A stretch of DNA of 64,000 bases from Acidithiobacillus sp. AMEEHan (GTDB lineage Bacteria; Pseudomonadota; Gammaproteobacteria; Acidithiobacillales; Acidithiobacillaceae). Within the stretch, counting starts at the first letter, position 1, and each line of letters begins with the position of its first letter. Under the pieces are notes generated by a model that was not told where the DNA came from, did no database searches, and was given only the letters and a program-made list of their open reading frames with translations. The position numbers and the translations under genes are program-made. Location of the stretch: the NCBI RefSeq assembly GCF_030996345.1, contig NZ_CP118747.1, forward strand, positions 1,982,001 to 2,046,000, read 5' to 3'. This document shows positions 51,878-62,200 of this stretch, one piece after another.

Positions 51878-51904
51878 AACGGCGCCTTGCTGGCGCCGTT
51901 TTTT
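51878..51904 (+). terminator. Intrinsic terminator after the Met-rich protein gene
   Basis: Perfect 9-bp stem AACGGCGCC-TTGCT-GGCGCCGTT (51878-51900) followed by TTTT. It lies between convergent genes. Confidence 0.9.
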
Positions 51905-51922
51905 GGTGTGCGTGCTTGCCGA

Positions 51923-52663
51923 CTAGCGTCGAGCCACCTTGTCCACGCGGGCCTGATCCCGAGGTTTGATGACCAGACGATCGATGTTCACGTGCTCGGG
52001 CAGAGACACTACCCAACGAATGGCTTCGGCAATGTCTTCCGCGACCAGCGGGGTCATGCCTTCGTATACGGCCTTGGCCGCTTTCGCATCGCCAGCAAAG
52101 CGCACCAAAGAAAATTCCGTCTCTACCAATCCGGGATCGATCTCGGTAATGCGAATCGGCTGTCCCAACCATTCCAGACGCATGGTTTCGCTGATGGCGC
52201 GCACTGCATGTTTGCAAGCGGTGTACCCGGCACCTCCCACATAGGTTTCCTCGCTGGCCACCGAGCCAATGTTGATGACCGTGGCAGCGGGTGACTGCTG
52301 CAGTCGTGGCCAGAGGGCGCGGGTTACCCGAGCCAGCCCGAGAACATTGCTCTGGTACATTTGCAGCCAATGTTCCTCGTCAAAATCGACCACGGGCTCC
52401 TTGCCCAGTGCGCCACCGGCATTGTTCACCAACACATCGACCGGGGTATCGATCTGCGCGGCAAAAGCAGCGACAGAGGCACTAGAGCCAACATCCAGCT
52501 CCAGGGGAATTCCGCCGCATTCCTGGGCGATTTGTTGCAGTCGCTCAAGGCGTCGCGCAGCCAGTATCACGCGATAGCCGGCGGCGCAGAGTACTCGGAC
52601 AGTGGCGGCGCCAATGCCGGAGGAGGCGCCGGTAACCACGGCCGTCTTTTGTCGTTCGTTCAT
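51923..52663 (-). CDS. Short-chain dehydrogenase/reductase (YdfG-like)
   Basis: A 246-residue NAD(P)-dependent SDR: cofactor loop TGASSGIG, NNAGG, catalytic Ser in NIGSVAS and YTACK (YxxxK). The end, EIDPGLVETEFSLVRF, resembles YdfG-type 3-hydroxy acid or malonic semialdehyde reductases. The exact substrate cannot be read from the sequence. Confidence 0.88.
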   Translation of the reverse strand: MNERQKTAVVTGASSGIGAATVRVLCAAGYRVILAARRLERLQQIAQECGGIPLELDVGSSASVAAFAAQIDTPVDVLVNNAGGALGKEPVVDFDEEHWLQMYQSNVLGLARVTRALWPRLQQSPAATVINIGSVASEETYVGGAGYTACKHAVRAISETMRLEWLGQPIRITEIDPGLVETEFSLVRFAGDAKAAKAVYEGMTPLVAEDIAEAIRWVVSLPEHVNIDRLVIKPRDQARVDKVARR

Positions 52664-52851
52664 GGATACTCCTTATGGATTTTCGCTGCGTCGGTGGCGG
52701 CCCCGGCAGTAGAGCCAGATGCGCCTCGGCGCCCTCCGTGTAGTGTAGCACAGGGTAGATGGTGGTCCGTTGCGTCGCAGTCTGGGATCTGCATTTTTCT
52801 GCTGGGATTGGGATGCGCTACCATGCGCGCTTTCCGTTTGACACGTTCGCC

Positions 52852-53463
52852 ATGCATTTTTCCTTGTTTTTGGATGTCTTCAATTTCATCGGCATTTTCG
52901 TCTTCGCCGTGAGTGGCGCCATGCGCGGCGTTCGCGCCGGTCTGGATATTTTTGGGATTGTGGTATTGGCAGTCGTTACGGCGGTGTCCGGAGGAATTGT
53001 GCGGGATGTCCTGATTGGCGCGATTCCGCCGCAATCGATCCGTGACTGGCACGGCATCGCCTTGGCGGTAGTGGCGGGCTTGTTGGTGTTTTTCTTTCAT
53101 CGGCTGTTTGAACGCATGCAGTATCCGGTCTTGCTGTTTGATGCTGCGGGTCTGGGGTTATTTGCCGTTACCGGAACACAAAAGGCGCTGGACTACGGGT
53201 TGGCGCCGGAGATGGCGGCCGTACTGGGCATGATCAGCGGCATCGGCGGTGGCATGGTGCGCGACGTCCTGACGGCACAGGTTCCCGTCGTCTTACGCGG
53301 TGATATCTATGCGTCGGCAGCGCTGCTCGGTGCTGTCCTGTTATTGGGCGGCGACTGGCTGCAGCTTCCCGCGTGGCTCAGTCTCCTGTTGGGGGCTTCC
53401 TGTACCTTCATACTGCGTACTCTCAGCATCTATCGCCACTGGACCCTGCCGCACCCTCGCTAA
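52852..53463 (+). CDS. TRIC-type cation channel family (YicG/UPF0126) protein
   Basis: A 203-residue membrane protein with seven helices in two similar halves, each carrying the hallmark GGxxRDVL (SGGIVRDVLIG and GGGMVRDVLTA). Prokaryotic TRIC proteins form potassium-permeable trimers; the bacterial role is unclear. The ATG at 52852 gives the usual N-terminus; the frame is open further upstream. Confidence 0.85.
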   Translation: MHFSLFLDVFNFIGIFVFAVSGAMRGVRAGLDIFGIVVLAVVTAVSGGIVRDVLIGAIPPQSIRDWHGIALAVVAGLLVFFFHRLFERMQYPVLLFDAAGLGLFAVTGTQKALDYGLAPEMAAVLGMISGIGGGMVRDVLTAQVPVVLRGDIYASAALLGAVLLLGGDWLQLPAWLSLLLGASCTFILRTLSIYRHWTLPHPR

Positions 53464-53495
53464 GTTTTTGCCAGAGTGCTTGCCTTCCTCGCGAA

Positions 53496-53515
53496 TACTG
53501 TATAAAAATACAGTT
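53496..53515. promoter_or_regulatory. LexA (SOS) box
   Basis: CTGT-N8-ACAG with an AT-only centre (core 53498-53513) matches the E. coli LexA consensus at all eight core positions and lies 20 bases before the lexA start. The AT centre includes a TATAAA -10-like element, so bound LexA would block RNA polymerase. It is the only box found in front of the four-gene operon. Confidence 0.92.
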
Positions 53516-53535
53516 ACTGGTTATGGAGGATGCTT

Positions 53536-54144
53536 GTGGAAGCTCTAACACGTCGGCAGCAGCAAATTTTGCAATGGATTCAAGAGCAAATTGCCAAGCA
53601 TGGCCTGCCCCCCACACGGGCCGAGCTGCAGGAGGCCTTTCGCTTCCACTCCCCCAATGCTGCCGAAAGCCATCTGCGTACTTTGGCCCGCAAGGGATAT
53701 CTGGTCTTGCAGGAGGGCAGGGCGCGCGGCATCCGTCTGGTCAGCGAGCTGGTCGAGGAAAGCGGCTTGCCTCTCATTGGGCGGGTACCCGCAGGAGCCC
53801 CCATTCTGGCCGAGGGTCAGCAGGAAGGGCGTTTGCCTATCGCTCCGCAACTCTTTCCGGGTGCGAACTATCTCCTGCGCGTACAAGGAATGAGTATGCG
53901 CGATGCGGGCATCCTCGACGGCGATATTCTTGCCGTACAGCCATGCAGTGAAGCACACAATGGACAAGTGGTGGTGGCTCGTGTGGATGGTGAAGTTACC
54001 GTCAAACGCTGGCGTAAGGATGGACACCAGGTATTTTTATTGCCGGAAAATCCGGATTTTTCTCCCATAGAAGTCGATTTGCGCAAGCAGGATCTCCGCC
54101 TGGAAGGATTGGTGGTGGGCTTGCTTCGTTTAGGAGGTCTGTGA
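53536..54144 (+). CDS. lexA: SOS repressor LexA
   Basis: A 202-residue repressor that cleaves itself when RecA is active. Winged-helix domain MEALTRRQQQILQWI ... PPTRAELQEAF, with NAAESHLRTLARKG for recognition; cleavage site Ala86-Gly87; catalytic Ser120 (GMSMRD) and Lys157 (EVTVKRW), close to E. coli S119 and K156. The GTG at 53536 is preferred to the ATG at 53530, because GGAGG lies six bases before GTG but touches the ATG, and because the protein then aligns with the E. coli N-terminus. First gene of the mutasome operon, under its own box. Confidence 0.95.
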   Translation: MEALTRRQQQILQWIQEQIAKHGLPPTRAELQEAFRFHSPNAAESHLRTLARKGYLVLQEGRARGIRLVSELVEESGLPLIGRVPAGAPILAEGQQEGRLPIAPQLFPGANYLLRVQGMSMRDAGILDGDILAVQPCSEAHNGQVVVARVDGEVTVKRWRKDGHQVFLLPENPDFSPIEVDLRKQDLRLEGLVVGLLRLGGL

Positions 54145-54773
54145 TGAAAACTGCTGTCGAAGAACTGTTGGCCCGTCATCCACAGCGCTTGTGGCGCGCT
54201 GAAACCGGAAAGCCCGTGCATCAGGAGCATCTGCAAGATCCCGGACACAGCGAAGTACGTGATTTGCTGGGTGGCTGGCCACGCGGGGCCATTACCGAAA
54301 TCCATAGTCAGGTAGAGGGGATCGGTGAACTCCGCTTGCTTCTGCCTACCATCGCTGCCTTGAGCCAGCAAGAGAAGCGCTGGGTGCTGTGGTGTCTGCC
54401 GCCTTATATCCCGTATGCTCCTGCCTTGGCTGCGGCAGGCGTACGCTTGGAGCGGATGCTGGTGATCCATCCGCGCCAGCGTCAGGATCAGTTGTGGGCC
54501 CTGGAATCGGCCCTGCGATCCGGCACTTGTAGTGCCGTGCTGGCATGGCCGCCGGCTTTGGAAGAAGCTGCCCAGCGGCGTCTGCAACTTGCTGCGGAGA
54601 CTGGCAACAGCATGGGGTTTTTCTTTTATCGGGATGTCGTGAGCCAGCGCAGCCCGGCTGCCTTGCGCCTACGATTGCAGCCCGCTGGTGAGCATACGCG
54701 GGTACAGGTGGAAAAGCGTCGCGGTGGCACAGTGCCAGCAGCGGCCAATCTGGAGTTGCCTCTGGCGATCTAA
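54144..54773 (+). CDS. imuA: Translesion synthesis accessory protein ImuA
   Basis: A 209-residue protein with the RecA-like ImuA pattern LLGGWPRGAITEIHS near the N-terminus. ImuA works with ImuB and DnaE2 in SOS mutagenesis. AGGAGG lies six bases before the ATG, whose A is the last base of the lexA stop. Confidence 0.9.
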   Translation: MKTAVEELLARHPQRLWRAETGKPVHQEHLQDPGHSEVRDLLGGWPRGAITEIHSQVEGIGELRLLLPTIAALSQQEKRWVLWCLPPYIPYAPALAAAGVRLERMLVIHPRQRQDQLWALESALRSGTCSAVLAWPPALEEAAQRRLQLAAETGNSMGFFFYRDVVSQRSPAALRLRLQPAGEHTRVQVEKRRGGTVPAAANLELPLAI

Positions 54774-54785
54774 GAGGATGCCCTC

Positions 54786-56195
54786 ATGGCAGAGCAGTGG
54801 CTTGCGGTGATTTTTCCCGCTCTGGCTGCGGAGCTGTGGAATCTTGACGGTACTCTGCCCGGCGTCTGCATAGCCGATGCCCGACAGCGTATCTGGCAGA
54901 TGGATGCCGGGGCGGCAAGCCAGGGCATACAGATCGGCATGAGTGTAGCCCAGGCACGTGCCTTGGCACCGCAATTGCGCGTCGTGCAACGGGATGCGGA
55001 ACGCGAATTCAATCTGCTCGACCGTTGCGCCCAACTGCTCTACGCCTGGGGACCGCAGGTGGTAGCCCTGCAGGAATGGCCGCATGCATTGGCCGTTGAG
55101 CTGCAGGGCAATTCACGTTGGCGGGCAAGACCCCAAGCGCTCCTCCAGGCCATTCGTGAATTTGCCGGAACCCGTCTGCGCCTTCGTTTGGGGCTGGCAC
55201 CTACGCCACTGGCAGCGGCGTTATTGGCCTGGCAGGGGGAGGATGGGGAATTGTGCCACTGTCCCGCCGCCCGCCCTTTTGCCGAGTGTTGGCAGAAGAT
55301 CCCTCTGGGATTTCTTCCCGCAAACGACACGTTGCACGCCCGCTGGCGGAGTTTAGGCCTGCGCAATTGTGGCGATTGGCTGCGCCTTGAGCGGCGGGAG
55401 CGGGCGCTTCGCCTTGGGCCGGAATGGGAGAGCTTTTTCGACCGCCTGCGCGGAGCAAGAGCAGACCCGCGTAGTCCTTGGCCCCTGCAGGAAGAGTTTG
55501 CGGTTGCTTTTCCTCTCCCGCAGGAAGTTTCTGATTGGCAGGGATTACGCTTTCTTCTGCGACGTGCCTTTCAGGAGCTGCGTCTGCGCTTGCGTCATCG
55601 TGCCAGCACGCGTTGGGAACTCCTCTTGCAGGGGAGGGATGCACAATATCGCCAGTCATTACATAGTCGTGATCCTCTGACCCGTGCCGAACTCTTTCTG
55701 CAACTTTGGCAAGAGCGTCTGCAGCGGTATCCCTGGGGCTTTGCGGCGCGGCACCTGCAACTGCGTGCCATGGATACAGAGGACTGGGCAGGGGAGCAAG
55801 GCGCGTTCTGGGAGCAGAATCTGACGCGGGAACAGGGGCAGTTGCTGAATCGTTGGCGCGCCCGCTTGGGCGTGGATGATGTTTATCGTGTACAGCCCCG
55901 TGCCGATCATCGTCCGGAATACGCTTGGCATCCCGTCTTGCCGGAAGCGTCGGAGACGATCACTGCTCCTCCCGATCCTCGCTCCCGTCCGCTGTGGCTG
56001 TTACCTGAGCCCATTCCGGTTTCTCTGGGTCATGAGCCGGATACTGGCAAACTAGAGCGGATCGAAGGTGGTTGGTGGGATGGTCGCGATGTCAGCCGGG
56101 ATTATTTCCGTTGGCGACGTAGCGATGGGGCGGTGTGCTGGGTTTTCCGCGATCGCCGCTCTGGTCGGTATTTTCTGCATGGATATTTCGCCTGA
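54786..56195 (+). CDS. imuB: Y-family-like mutasome hub protein ImuB
   Basis: A 469-residue protein of the Y-family polymerase fold (MAEQWLAVIFPALAAEL; SVAQARALAPQLRVV). The catalytic acidic residues of active Y-family polymerases are not seen at the expected places, as known for ImuB, which acts as a scaffold linking DnaE2 to the beta clamp. Ends inside the start of dnaE2 (17-base overlap). Confidence 0.92.
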   Translation: MAEQWLAVIFPALAAELWNLDGTLPGVCIADARQRIWQMDAGAASQGIQIGMSVAQARALAPQLRVVQRDAEREFNLLDRCAQLLYAWGPQVVALQEWPHALAVELQGNSRWRARPQALLQAIREFAGTRLRLRLGLAPTPLAAALLAWQGEDGELCHCPAARPFAECWQKIPLGFLPANDTLHARWRSLGLRNCGDWLRLERRERALRLGPEWESFFDRLRGARADPRSPWPLQEEFAVAFPLPQEVSDWQGLRFLLRRAFQELRLRLRHRASTRWELLLQGRDAQYRQSLHSRDPLTRAELFLQLWQERLQRYPWGFAARHLQLRAMDTEDWAGEQGAFWEQNLTREQGQLLNRWRARLGVDDVYRVQPRADHRPEYAWHPVLPEASETITAPPDPRSRPLWLLPEPIPVSLGHEPDTGKLERIEGGWWDGRDVSRDYFRWRRSDGAVCWVFRDRRSGRYFLHGYFA

Positions 56196-59100
56196 TCCTG
56201 CCTACGCTGAGCTTTATTGCCTGAGCAATCTGAGTTTTCTGCAAGCAACGGCAAATGTGGAGGACTTGCTCGATCGTGCAAAGGCGCTGGGCTATGCGGC
56301 ACTCGCCATTACCGAGGAATGCTCTCTTTATAGCGTGCCGCGCGCCCATGTTCACGCTCAGGCAATCGATTTGCCTTTGCTGATTGGTTGTACCCTGCAA
56401 CTGGAAGAGGGGTTGCGCCTCGTTTTGCTGGTAGAGGACCGAGCAGGATATGCGGCGCTGGCACAGTTGATCAGCCTTGCTCGCAGCCGGGCAGAGAAGG
56501 GGGGGTACCGTGCCTTGCTTGCCGATCTGCTACCTTTGTCTGGACTCTTGGCGATTCTTTTGCCGGAGTATCGCAGCGCAGCAGCAGAAGATCGGGTGAT
56601 AGCGAAGATATGCGCTGCCTGGGGTGGCACGCGCCTGTGGTTTGGGCTCTCCTTGCTCTATGGCGGCGATCAACAACGGCAGTTGACCGATCTGCGCCGC
56701 TGGCAGCGGCATTTTCAGCTGCGCGCTGTCGCTTGTACCGGCGTGCGCATGGCGCGGCGCTCTGAGCGCTTTTTGCTGGATGTCTTTACGGCCATCCGTT
56801 TGCGCAAGCCCGTCTCTGCCGTAGGCTGGGATCTGCCGAGCAATGGCGAGCAGCACTTGCGTACGCGTCAGCAACTGGCGCAGCTCTATCCGACAGAACT
56901 GCTGGCAGAAAGCATCCACATTGTACAGCGCTGTCGATTTTCTTTGCGGGAACTGCGCTACCATTATCCGCAAGGCTCCTGCCCGGCTTCACATAGCCCA
57001 CAGGAATATCTGCAGCAAGAGGCAGAAAAAGGTCTGCAGAGACGCTATCCTCATGGTGTGCCAGAGTCGGTTCGGCAGCAATTGCAGGAAGAATTGCGCA
57101 TCGTCGCCGGGCTGGATTATGCCAATTATTTTCTTACGGTGTACGAGATTGTCTGTTTTGCCAGGGAGCGTGACATTCTCTGCCAGGGACGCGGTTCGGC
57201 AGCCAATTCCGTGCTCTGTTATGCCCTGGGGATCACCGAGGTGAATCCTGTACGTGCGCATCTGCTTTTTTCCCGGTTTTTGTCTCGCGAGCGGGGAGAG
57301 CCGCCCGATATCGATATCGACTTTGAACACGAGCGGCGGGAAGAAGTCATTCAATTTGTCTTTCGTCGTTACGGTCGCCGGCATGCTGCCCTGACTGCCA
57401 GTATCATCCATTATCGCCCGCGCAGCGCCATGCGGGATGCCGCTCGCGCCCTCGGTTTTTCCGCCAGCGAGCAGGAGCAACTCTGTCAGCAATTGGCCTG
57501 GTGGGATGGCCGCCGGGTGCTGCCCGAACGTTTGCAGGAAGCGGGCTTCGATCCGCAAAGCCCCGCTGTGCAGCGCCTCACCATTGTCGTCAATGCGTTG
57601 GTGGGAATGCCTCGACATCTCTCGCAGCATGTGGGTGGGATGGTGCTATCCCAGACGCCTCTCGATGCCTTGGTCCCCATCGAGCCAGCCCGGATGCCGG
57701 AACGTACGGTGTTGCAATGGGATAAGAACGATCTGGATCTGCTGGGTATCTTGAAGGTGGATCTGCTCGCGCTGGGAATGCTGAGTGTTTTGCGTCGCGC
57801 CTTGGCGGATCTGGACATGAGGCTTGCTGATATTCCGGCCGAAGATCCGCAAGTCTATGCCATGCTGCAGCGCGGCGAGAGCCTGGGGGTCTTTCAAGTG
57901 GAGTCACGGGCGCAGATGGGTATGCTGCCGCGTCTGCGGCCGCACTGCTTTTATGATCTGGTGATCGAAGTAGCCATCATCCGCCCCGGTCCCATTCAGG
58001 GGGGCATGGTACATCCCTATCTGCGTCGTCGGGCTGGTCAGGAGGCAGTATCGTATCCCGGCCCCGAGGTCCAGAAGGTTCTGGAGCGCACCTTGGGGGT
58101 GCCGATCTTTCAAGAACAGGTGATGCAGATTGCCATGGAAGCGGCCGGCTTTGATGGTGATGCGGCCGACGGTCTGCGCCGCGCCATGGCCGCTTGGCGA
58201 CGCAAGGGAGATCTGGGACCCTATCAGCAACGTCTGCTGGATGGTCTGGCGGCACGCGGTTATGCGGAGGATTTTGCCCAGCAGCTCTGTGAGCAGATTC
58301 GTGGCTTTGCCGAATATGGCTTTCCCGAATCCCATGCCGCAAGCTTTGCGCTCTTGGTTTATGCCTCTGCGTGGATCAAGTGCCATCATCCGGCAGTATT
58401 CACGGCCGCTCTGCTCAACAGTCAGCCGATGGGTTTTTATGCGCCGGCACAGATCGTCGAGGAAGCAAAGCGTCAGGGCGTGCAGGTATTGCCCGTGGAT
58501 ATCCGCCGCAGTCATTGGGAAACCCGGGCGAAAGGTCGGCGCGTGCGTCTGGGGCTGCATCAAGTCAAGGGGTTGCCGCGCAGCGATGCCGAGCGCTGCC
58601 TTGCCTGGCGTGACGCAGATGGCAATCTCGATCCAGGGACGTTGTTTCAGGACGCCGGAGTAGGGCGGCAAAGTCTGGAAAAGCTGGCACGCGCCGGCGC
58701 TTTCGATGCTCTCCTCGGACATCGGCGCGAGGCCCTGTGGCAGATTCTGGCGCTTTGCAAGAATACGGCACTGGCGCTGCCCGGGGTTTCCCATAAACCT
58801 TCTACGCTGCCTGCGCCGTCTGCCCAAAGTCTCTGTCGCGACGATTATCAACAGTTGGGTTTGAGCCTGGGTCCCCATCCCCTGGCTTTTTTGCGGCCCC
58901 AGTTGGAGCGGGAAGGTTACCGTAGCATTGCGCAATCTCTGCGCCGGCCTTCAGGCACAAAAGTGTGCGTCGCCGGCCTGGTGACCCATCGCCAGCGACC
59001 CGGTACTGCGCACGGTACGGTATTCCTGACCATCGTCGATGAATCGGGCAGCGCTAACCTCATCGTCTGGCCACAACGGGTGCAGGAGTGGCGGCGTTCC

Positions 59101-59241
59101 ATTTTGCACGGCAAACTCCTGGCGGTGCGGGGCCGCCTGGAAAAAAATGGTCCTTACGTCCACAACATCATCGTCGAAGAAGTACAGGACTACTCCATGC
59201 GCCTTTCTGATCTGCGCACGGCCTCACGGGATTTTCACTAA
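56179..59241 (+). CDS. dnaE2: Error-prone DNA polymerase DnaE2 (ImuC)
   Basis: C-family polymerase for induced mutagenesis, 1020 residues, shorter than replicative DnaE as usual for DnaE2. PHP domain at the N-terminus, here AELYCLSNLSFL where most relatives have His in place of Tyr. Catalytic acids in PPDIDIDFEHERR (about 375), then GMPRHLSQHVGGMVLS and a C-terminal OB fold (GLVTHRQRPGTAHG). The ATG at 56179 inside imuB gives the canonical N-terminus. Its stop overlaps that of the convergent putA by three bases. Confidence 0.95.
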   Translation: MDISPDPAYAELYCLSNLSFLQATANVEDLLDRAKALGYAALAITEECSLYSVPRAHVHAQAIDLPLLIGCTLQLEEGLRLVLLVEDRAGYAALAQLISLARSRAEKGGYRALLADLLPLSGLLAILLPEYRSAAAEDRVIAKICAAWGGTRLWFGLSLLYGGDQQRQLTDLRRWQRHFQLRAVACTGVRMARRSERFLLDVFTAIRLRKPVSAVGWDLPSNGEQHLRTRQQLAQLYPTELLAESIHIVQRCRFSLRELRYHYPQGSCPASHSPQEYLQQEAEKGLQRRYPHGVPESVRQQLQEELRIVAGLDYANYFLTVYEIVCFARERDILCQGRGSAANSVLCYALGITEVNPVRAHLLFSRFLSRERGEPPDIDIDFEHERREEVIQFVFRRYGRRHAALTASIIHYRPRSAMRDAARALGFSASEQEQLCQQLAWWDGRRVLPERLQEAGFDPQSPAVQRLTIVVNALVGMPRHLSQHVGGMVLSQTPLDALVPIEPARMPERTVLQWDKNDLDLLGILKVDLLALGMLSVLRRALADLDMRLADIPAEDPQVYAMLQRGESLGVFQVESRAQMGMLPRLRPHCFYDLVIEVAIIRPGPIQGGMVHPYLRRRAGQEAVSYPGPEVQKVLERTLGVPIFQEQVMQIAMEAAGFDGDAADGLRRAMAAWRRKGDLGPYQQRLLDGLAARGYAEDFAQQLCEQIRGFAEYGFPESHAASFALLVYASAWIKCHHPAVFTAALLNSQPMGFYAPAQIVEEAKRQGVQVLPVDIRRSHWETRAKGRRVRLGLHQVKGLPRSDAERCLAWRDADGNLDPGTLFQDAGVGRQSLEKLARAGAFDALLGHRREALWQILALCKNTALALPGVSHKPSTLPAPSAQSLCRDDYQQLGLSLGPHPLAFLRPQLEREGYRSIAQSLRRPSGTKVCVAGLVTHRQRPGTAHGTVFLTIVDESGSANLIVWPQRVQEWRRSILHGKLLAVRGRLEKNGPYVHNIIVEEVQDYSMRLSDLRTASRDFH

Positions 59242-62200
59242 AGGGGCACGGCTGCTCTACTCCGTAATACCGGGAACCAGTCAAAGTACCCAGTCTTGTC
59301 ACCACCTTGACTGGCTGAGCAGACTCGCATTCCCCCCGCTGCCGCCGTGTTGATGCTGATACTTTTTTCCTGGCATAAACGACTCAGGAAGTGTGGTCCT
59401 CCCGCTTTTGGTCCGGTGCCGGAAAGTCCCTCTCCACCGAAGGGTTGTACGCCGACCACGGCACCCGTCATGCCGCGATTGATGTAAATATTCCCGATCC
59501 GGGCGAGGCGACTGATACGCTCTGCACGGCTGTCGATCCGGGTTTGGATGCCTAGGGTCAGACCATAGCCAAAGGCATTGATCTGCTGCACAACGTCCTC
59601 CCAGGAACCCGACCAACGGACCACCTGCAGGACTGGACCAAAGATCTCTTCCACGAGGATCTGTTCCGGAGTGACGACATAGAGGCTGGGCGCAATGAAA
59701 TGCAGTGCTCGGCCCAGACTATCGCGCATGACGGCGGCAATGCCATCGTCGCTGATGCTAGCCGAGGATGGCCAGGGACTGCGCGCCAGCAGCTTTCCGC
59801 CCTGGGATTCCAGACGTTGAGTTTGCGCGACGATGCGTTTTTGGGCATTGATGTCGATGACGGGGCCCACATCGCTGGCGAAATCTTCGGGCTCACCGAT
59901 CCGTAAGAGCGCCATTGCGCCGGCCAGCATGTGCAGGAGTCCGTCGGCGATATCGTCCTGCACGAAAAGCAGGCGTAAGGCAGAACAGCGCTGTCCGGCG
60001 CTCCGAAAGGTGCTCAGTAGCACATGATCTACCACCTGTTCGGGGAGAGCGGTGGAGTCTACGATCATGGCGTTGATTCCGCCGGTTTCAGCAAGCAAAG
60101 GTACGATCGGACCGTCGCTCATGGCCAGACTCCGCTGAATCTGCTTCGCCACGCCGGTAGAACCGGTGAAGAGAACGCCGGCCACCCCCGCCGCCCGCAC
60201 CAATCCGGCACCAAGGCTGGGTCCCGGACCGTGGAACAAATCTACGACATCCGCAGGGACACCGGCGCGCTGCAGTAAGCTGACGAAGGCCTCGGCAACC
60301 GCCGGCGTCTGTTCCGCTGGTTTGACCGCCACGGTGTTACCGCAAACGATGGCAGCAAGCAGTTGTCCGGCAAAGATAGCCAGGGGAAAGTTCCAAGGGC
60401 TGATGCATACCATGCTGCCCCGCCCTTCCATGCGCAGAACATTGGATTCGCCGGTCGGCCCCGGCAGACTGCGCTCCGCCAATTGCTCCTGCGCCAACAG
60501 ACCATAGTAGCGGCAATAATCGATGGTCTCTCGTACCTCAGCAACGGCATCGATCCAACTTTTGTGTCCTTCCCAGACCACCAGAGCGGCGAAGGCATTA
60601 CGCTCTGTTTCGAGCAAATCTGCTGCACGCAGCAGGCAGGCGCAGCGCTCGGCGAGGGGCAAGGAATTCCACCGTTGCTGCGCCTCCTGCAGTTTGCGCA
60701 TGCGCTCGGGAATGACATCGCATGGATCTTCCGTTCGCGATTTCCGTGGCGTCAGGTCGCGCCAGGCTTGCAGCAAGGCAGAGCGCTGGTTTCCTTCTGA
60801 ACCATCCACCCCGCAAGGATTACGGCGCTGAACGCCGGCAATCTCGCCGTATATTTCCGCGGGCAAGGGGAGGGGGGAGTCGTTGTCGCCGAAAAAGGGA
60901 TTGGCGAGAAGTGCGGAAAGAGGTACACGCTTTTGCGCCAATTGGTGCACGAAAGAGCTGTTGGCGCCGTTTTCCAAGAGTCGGCGGACCAAATAGGCGA
61001 GCAGATCGCGATGAGTGCCCACTGGCGCATAGACCCGCACCGGAACGGATTCTGCTGCGAGAACTTCTGCGTACACGGCATCTCCCATCCCATGTAGCTT
61101 CTGCAGTTCAAAAGCGCTTTGCGGCAATCCTTCCGCCATGAGGAGGATCGCGGAAATCGTCGTCGCATTGTGCGTGGCAAACTGCGCGAAAATATGTCCT
61201 GCAGAGGCTGCCGCCAACATTTTTCGCGCGCAGGCAAGGTAGGATACATCAGTATGACGTTTGCGGGTGTATACCGGATATCCTGGCAAACCGAGTTCTT
61301 GCGCCCGTTTGACTTCGCTATCCCAATAGGCCCCCTTCACCAGGCGCAGCATCAGTGGACGTTGAAATTCCTGTGCCAGAACAATTGCTACATCTACGGC
61401 TTCCAAAGCGCGTGTCTGATAGGCCTGGATCGCGATGCCAAGTCCAGCCCACCCAGCGCAGTCGGCATCATCCGCAATCGCCGCGAGGAGCGCCGCCAGA
61501 ATCTGCAGAGTCAGCTCCAGGCGCTCGCTTTCCTCCGCATCGATGGTCAGACCGACCCGCGCCTCGGCGGCCATTTTCGTGAGTCGCACCAACTTGGGGA
61601 GTAATCTTGGCAGCAGAATATCCAATTGCACCGCCTCAAGGCGTGGCTCGAGGGCAGAGAGTTTGATCGAGAGGCCATCGCGCTCCACCGGTCCGCCTTT
61701 CTGCTCCTGCCTCCGTAACTGGGTCAGGACGCGCTGATAGGCTTCGTAGTATCGTTCGGCATCCTCCAGACAGCGAGCACTTTCCCCGAGCATATCAAAA
61801 GAAAATCGCCAGTTACTGGACAAGCGATGCTGACTTGCGGCTCGTTTTTGCGCCTGTTCTATGGTCTCTCCCAAGATGAACTGATGCCCCATGAAGCGCA
61901 CCGCCTGGGTGGCCGCATGGAGGACGCTACGGGCGCCCAAGGTCTGCCTGGGTGTCGTACTCTTCGGGTCTGGAAGCCACTGGGCTGCCATGCGCAGCAT
62001 CGGTGTAATGAGCGAGCGTGTGTTTTCCTGGCGCCAATCCGGCTCGGAGAATCCGCGCCGCAGCTGATCTGCGGCAAGAACACTTGCAGTGGCGCGGTCT
62101 GGAACGCGCAGCAAGGCTTCGGACAGTCGCATGAGGGAAAGGCCGCTTGCACTATCCAACGGGTATTCTGCCAATAGGGCTTCCATACCCAAAAAATTGT

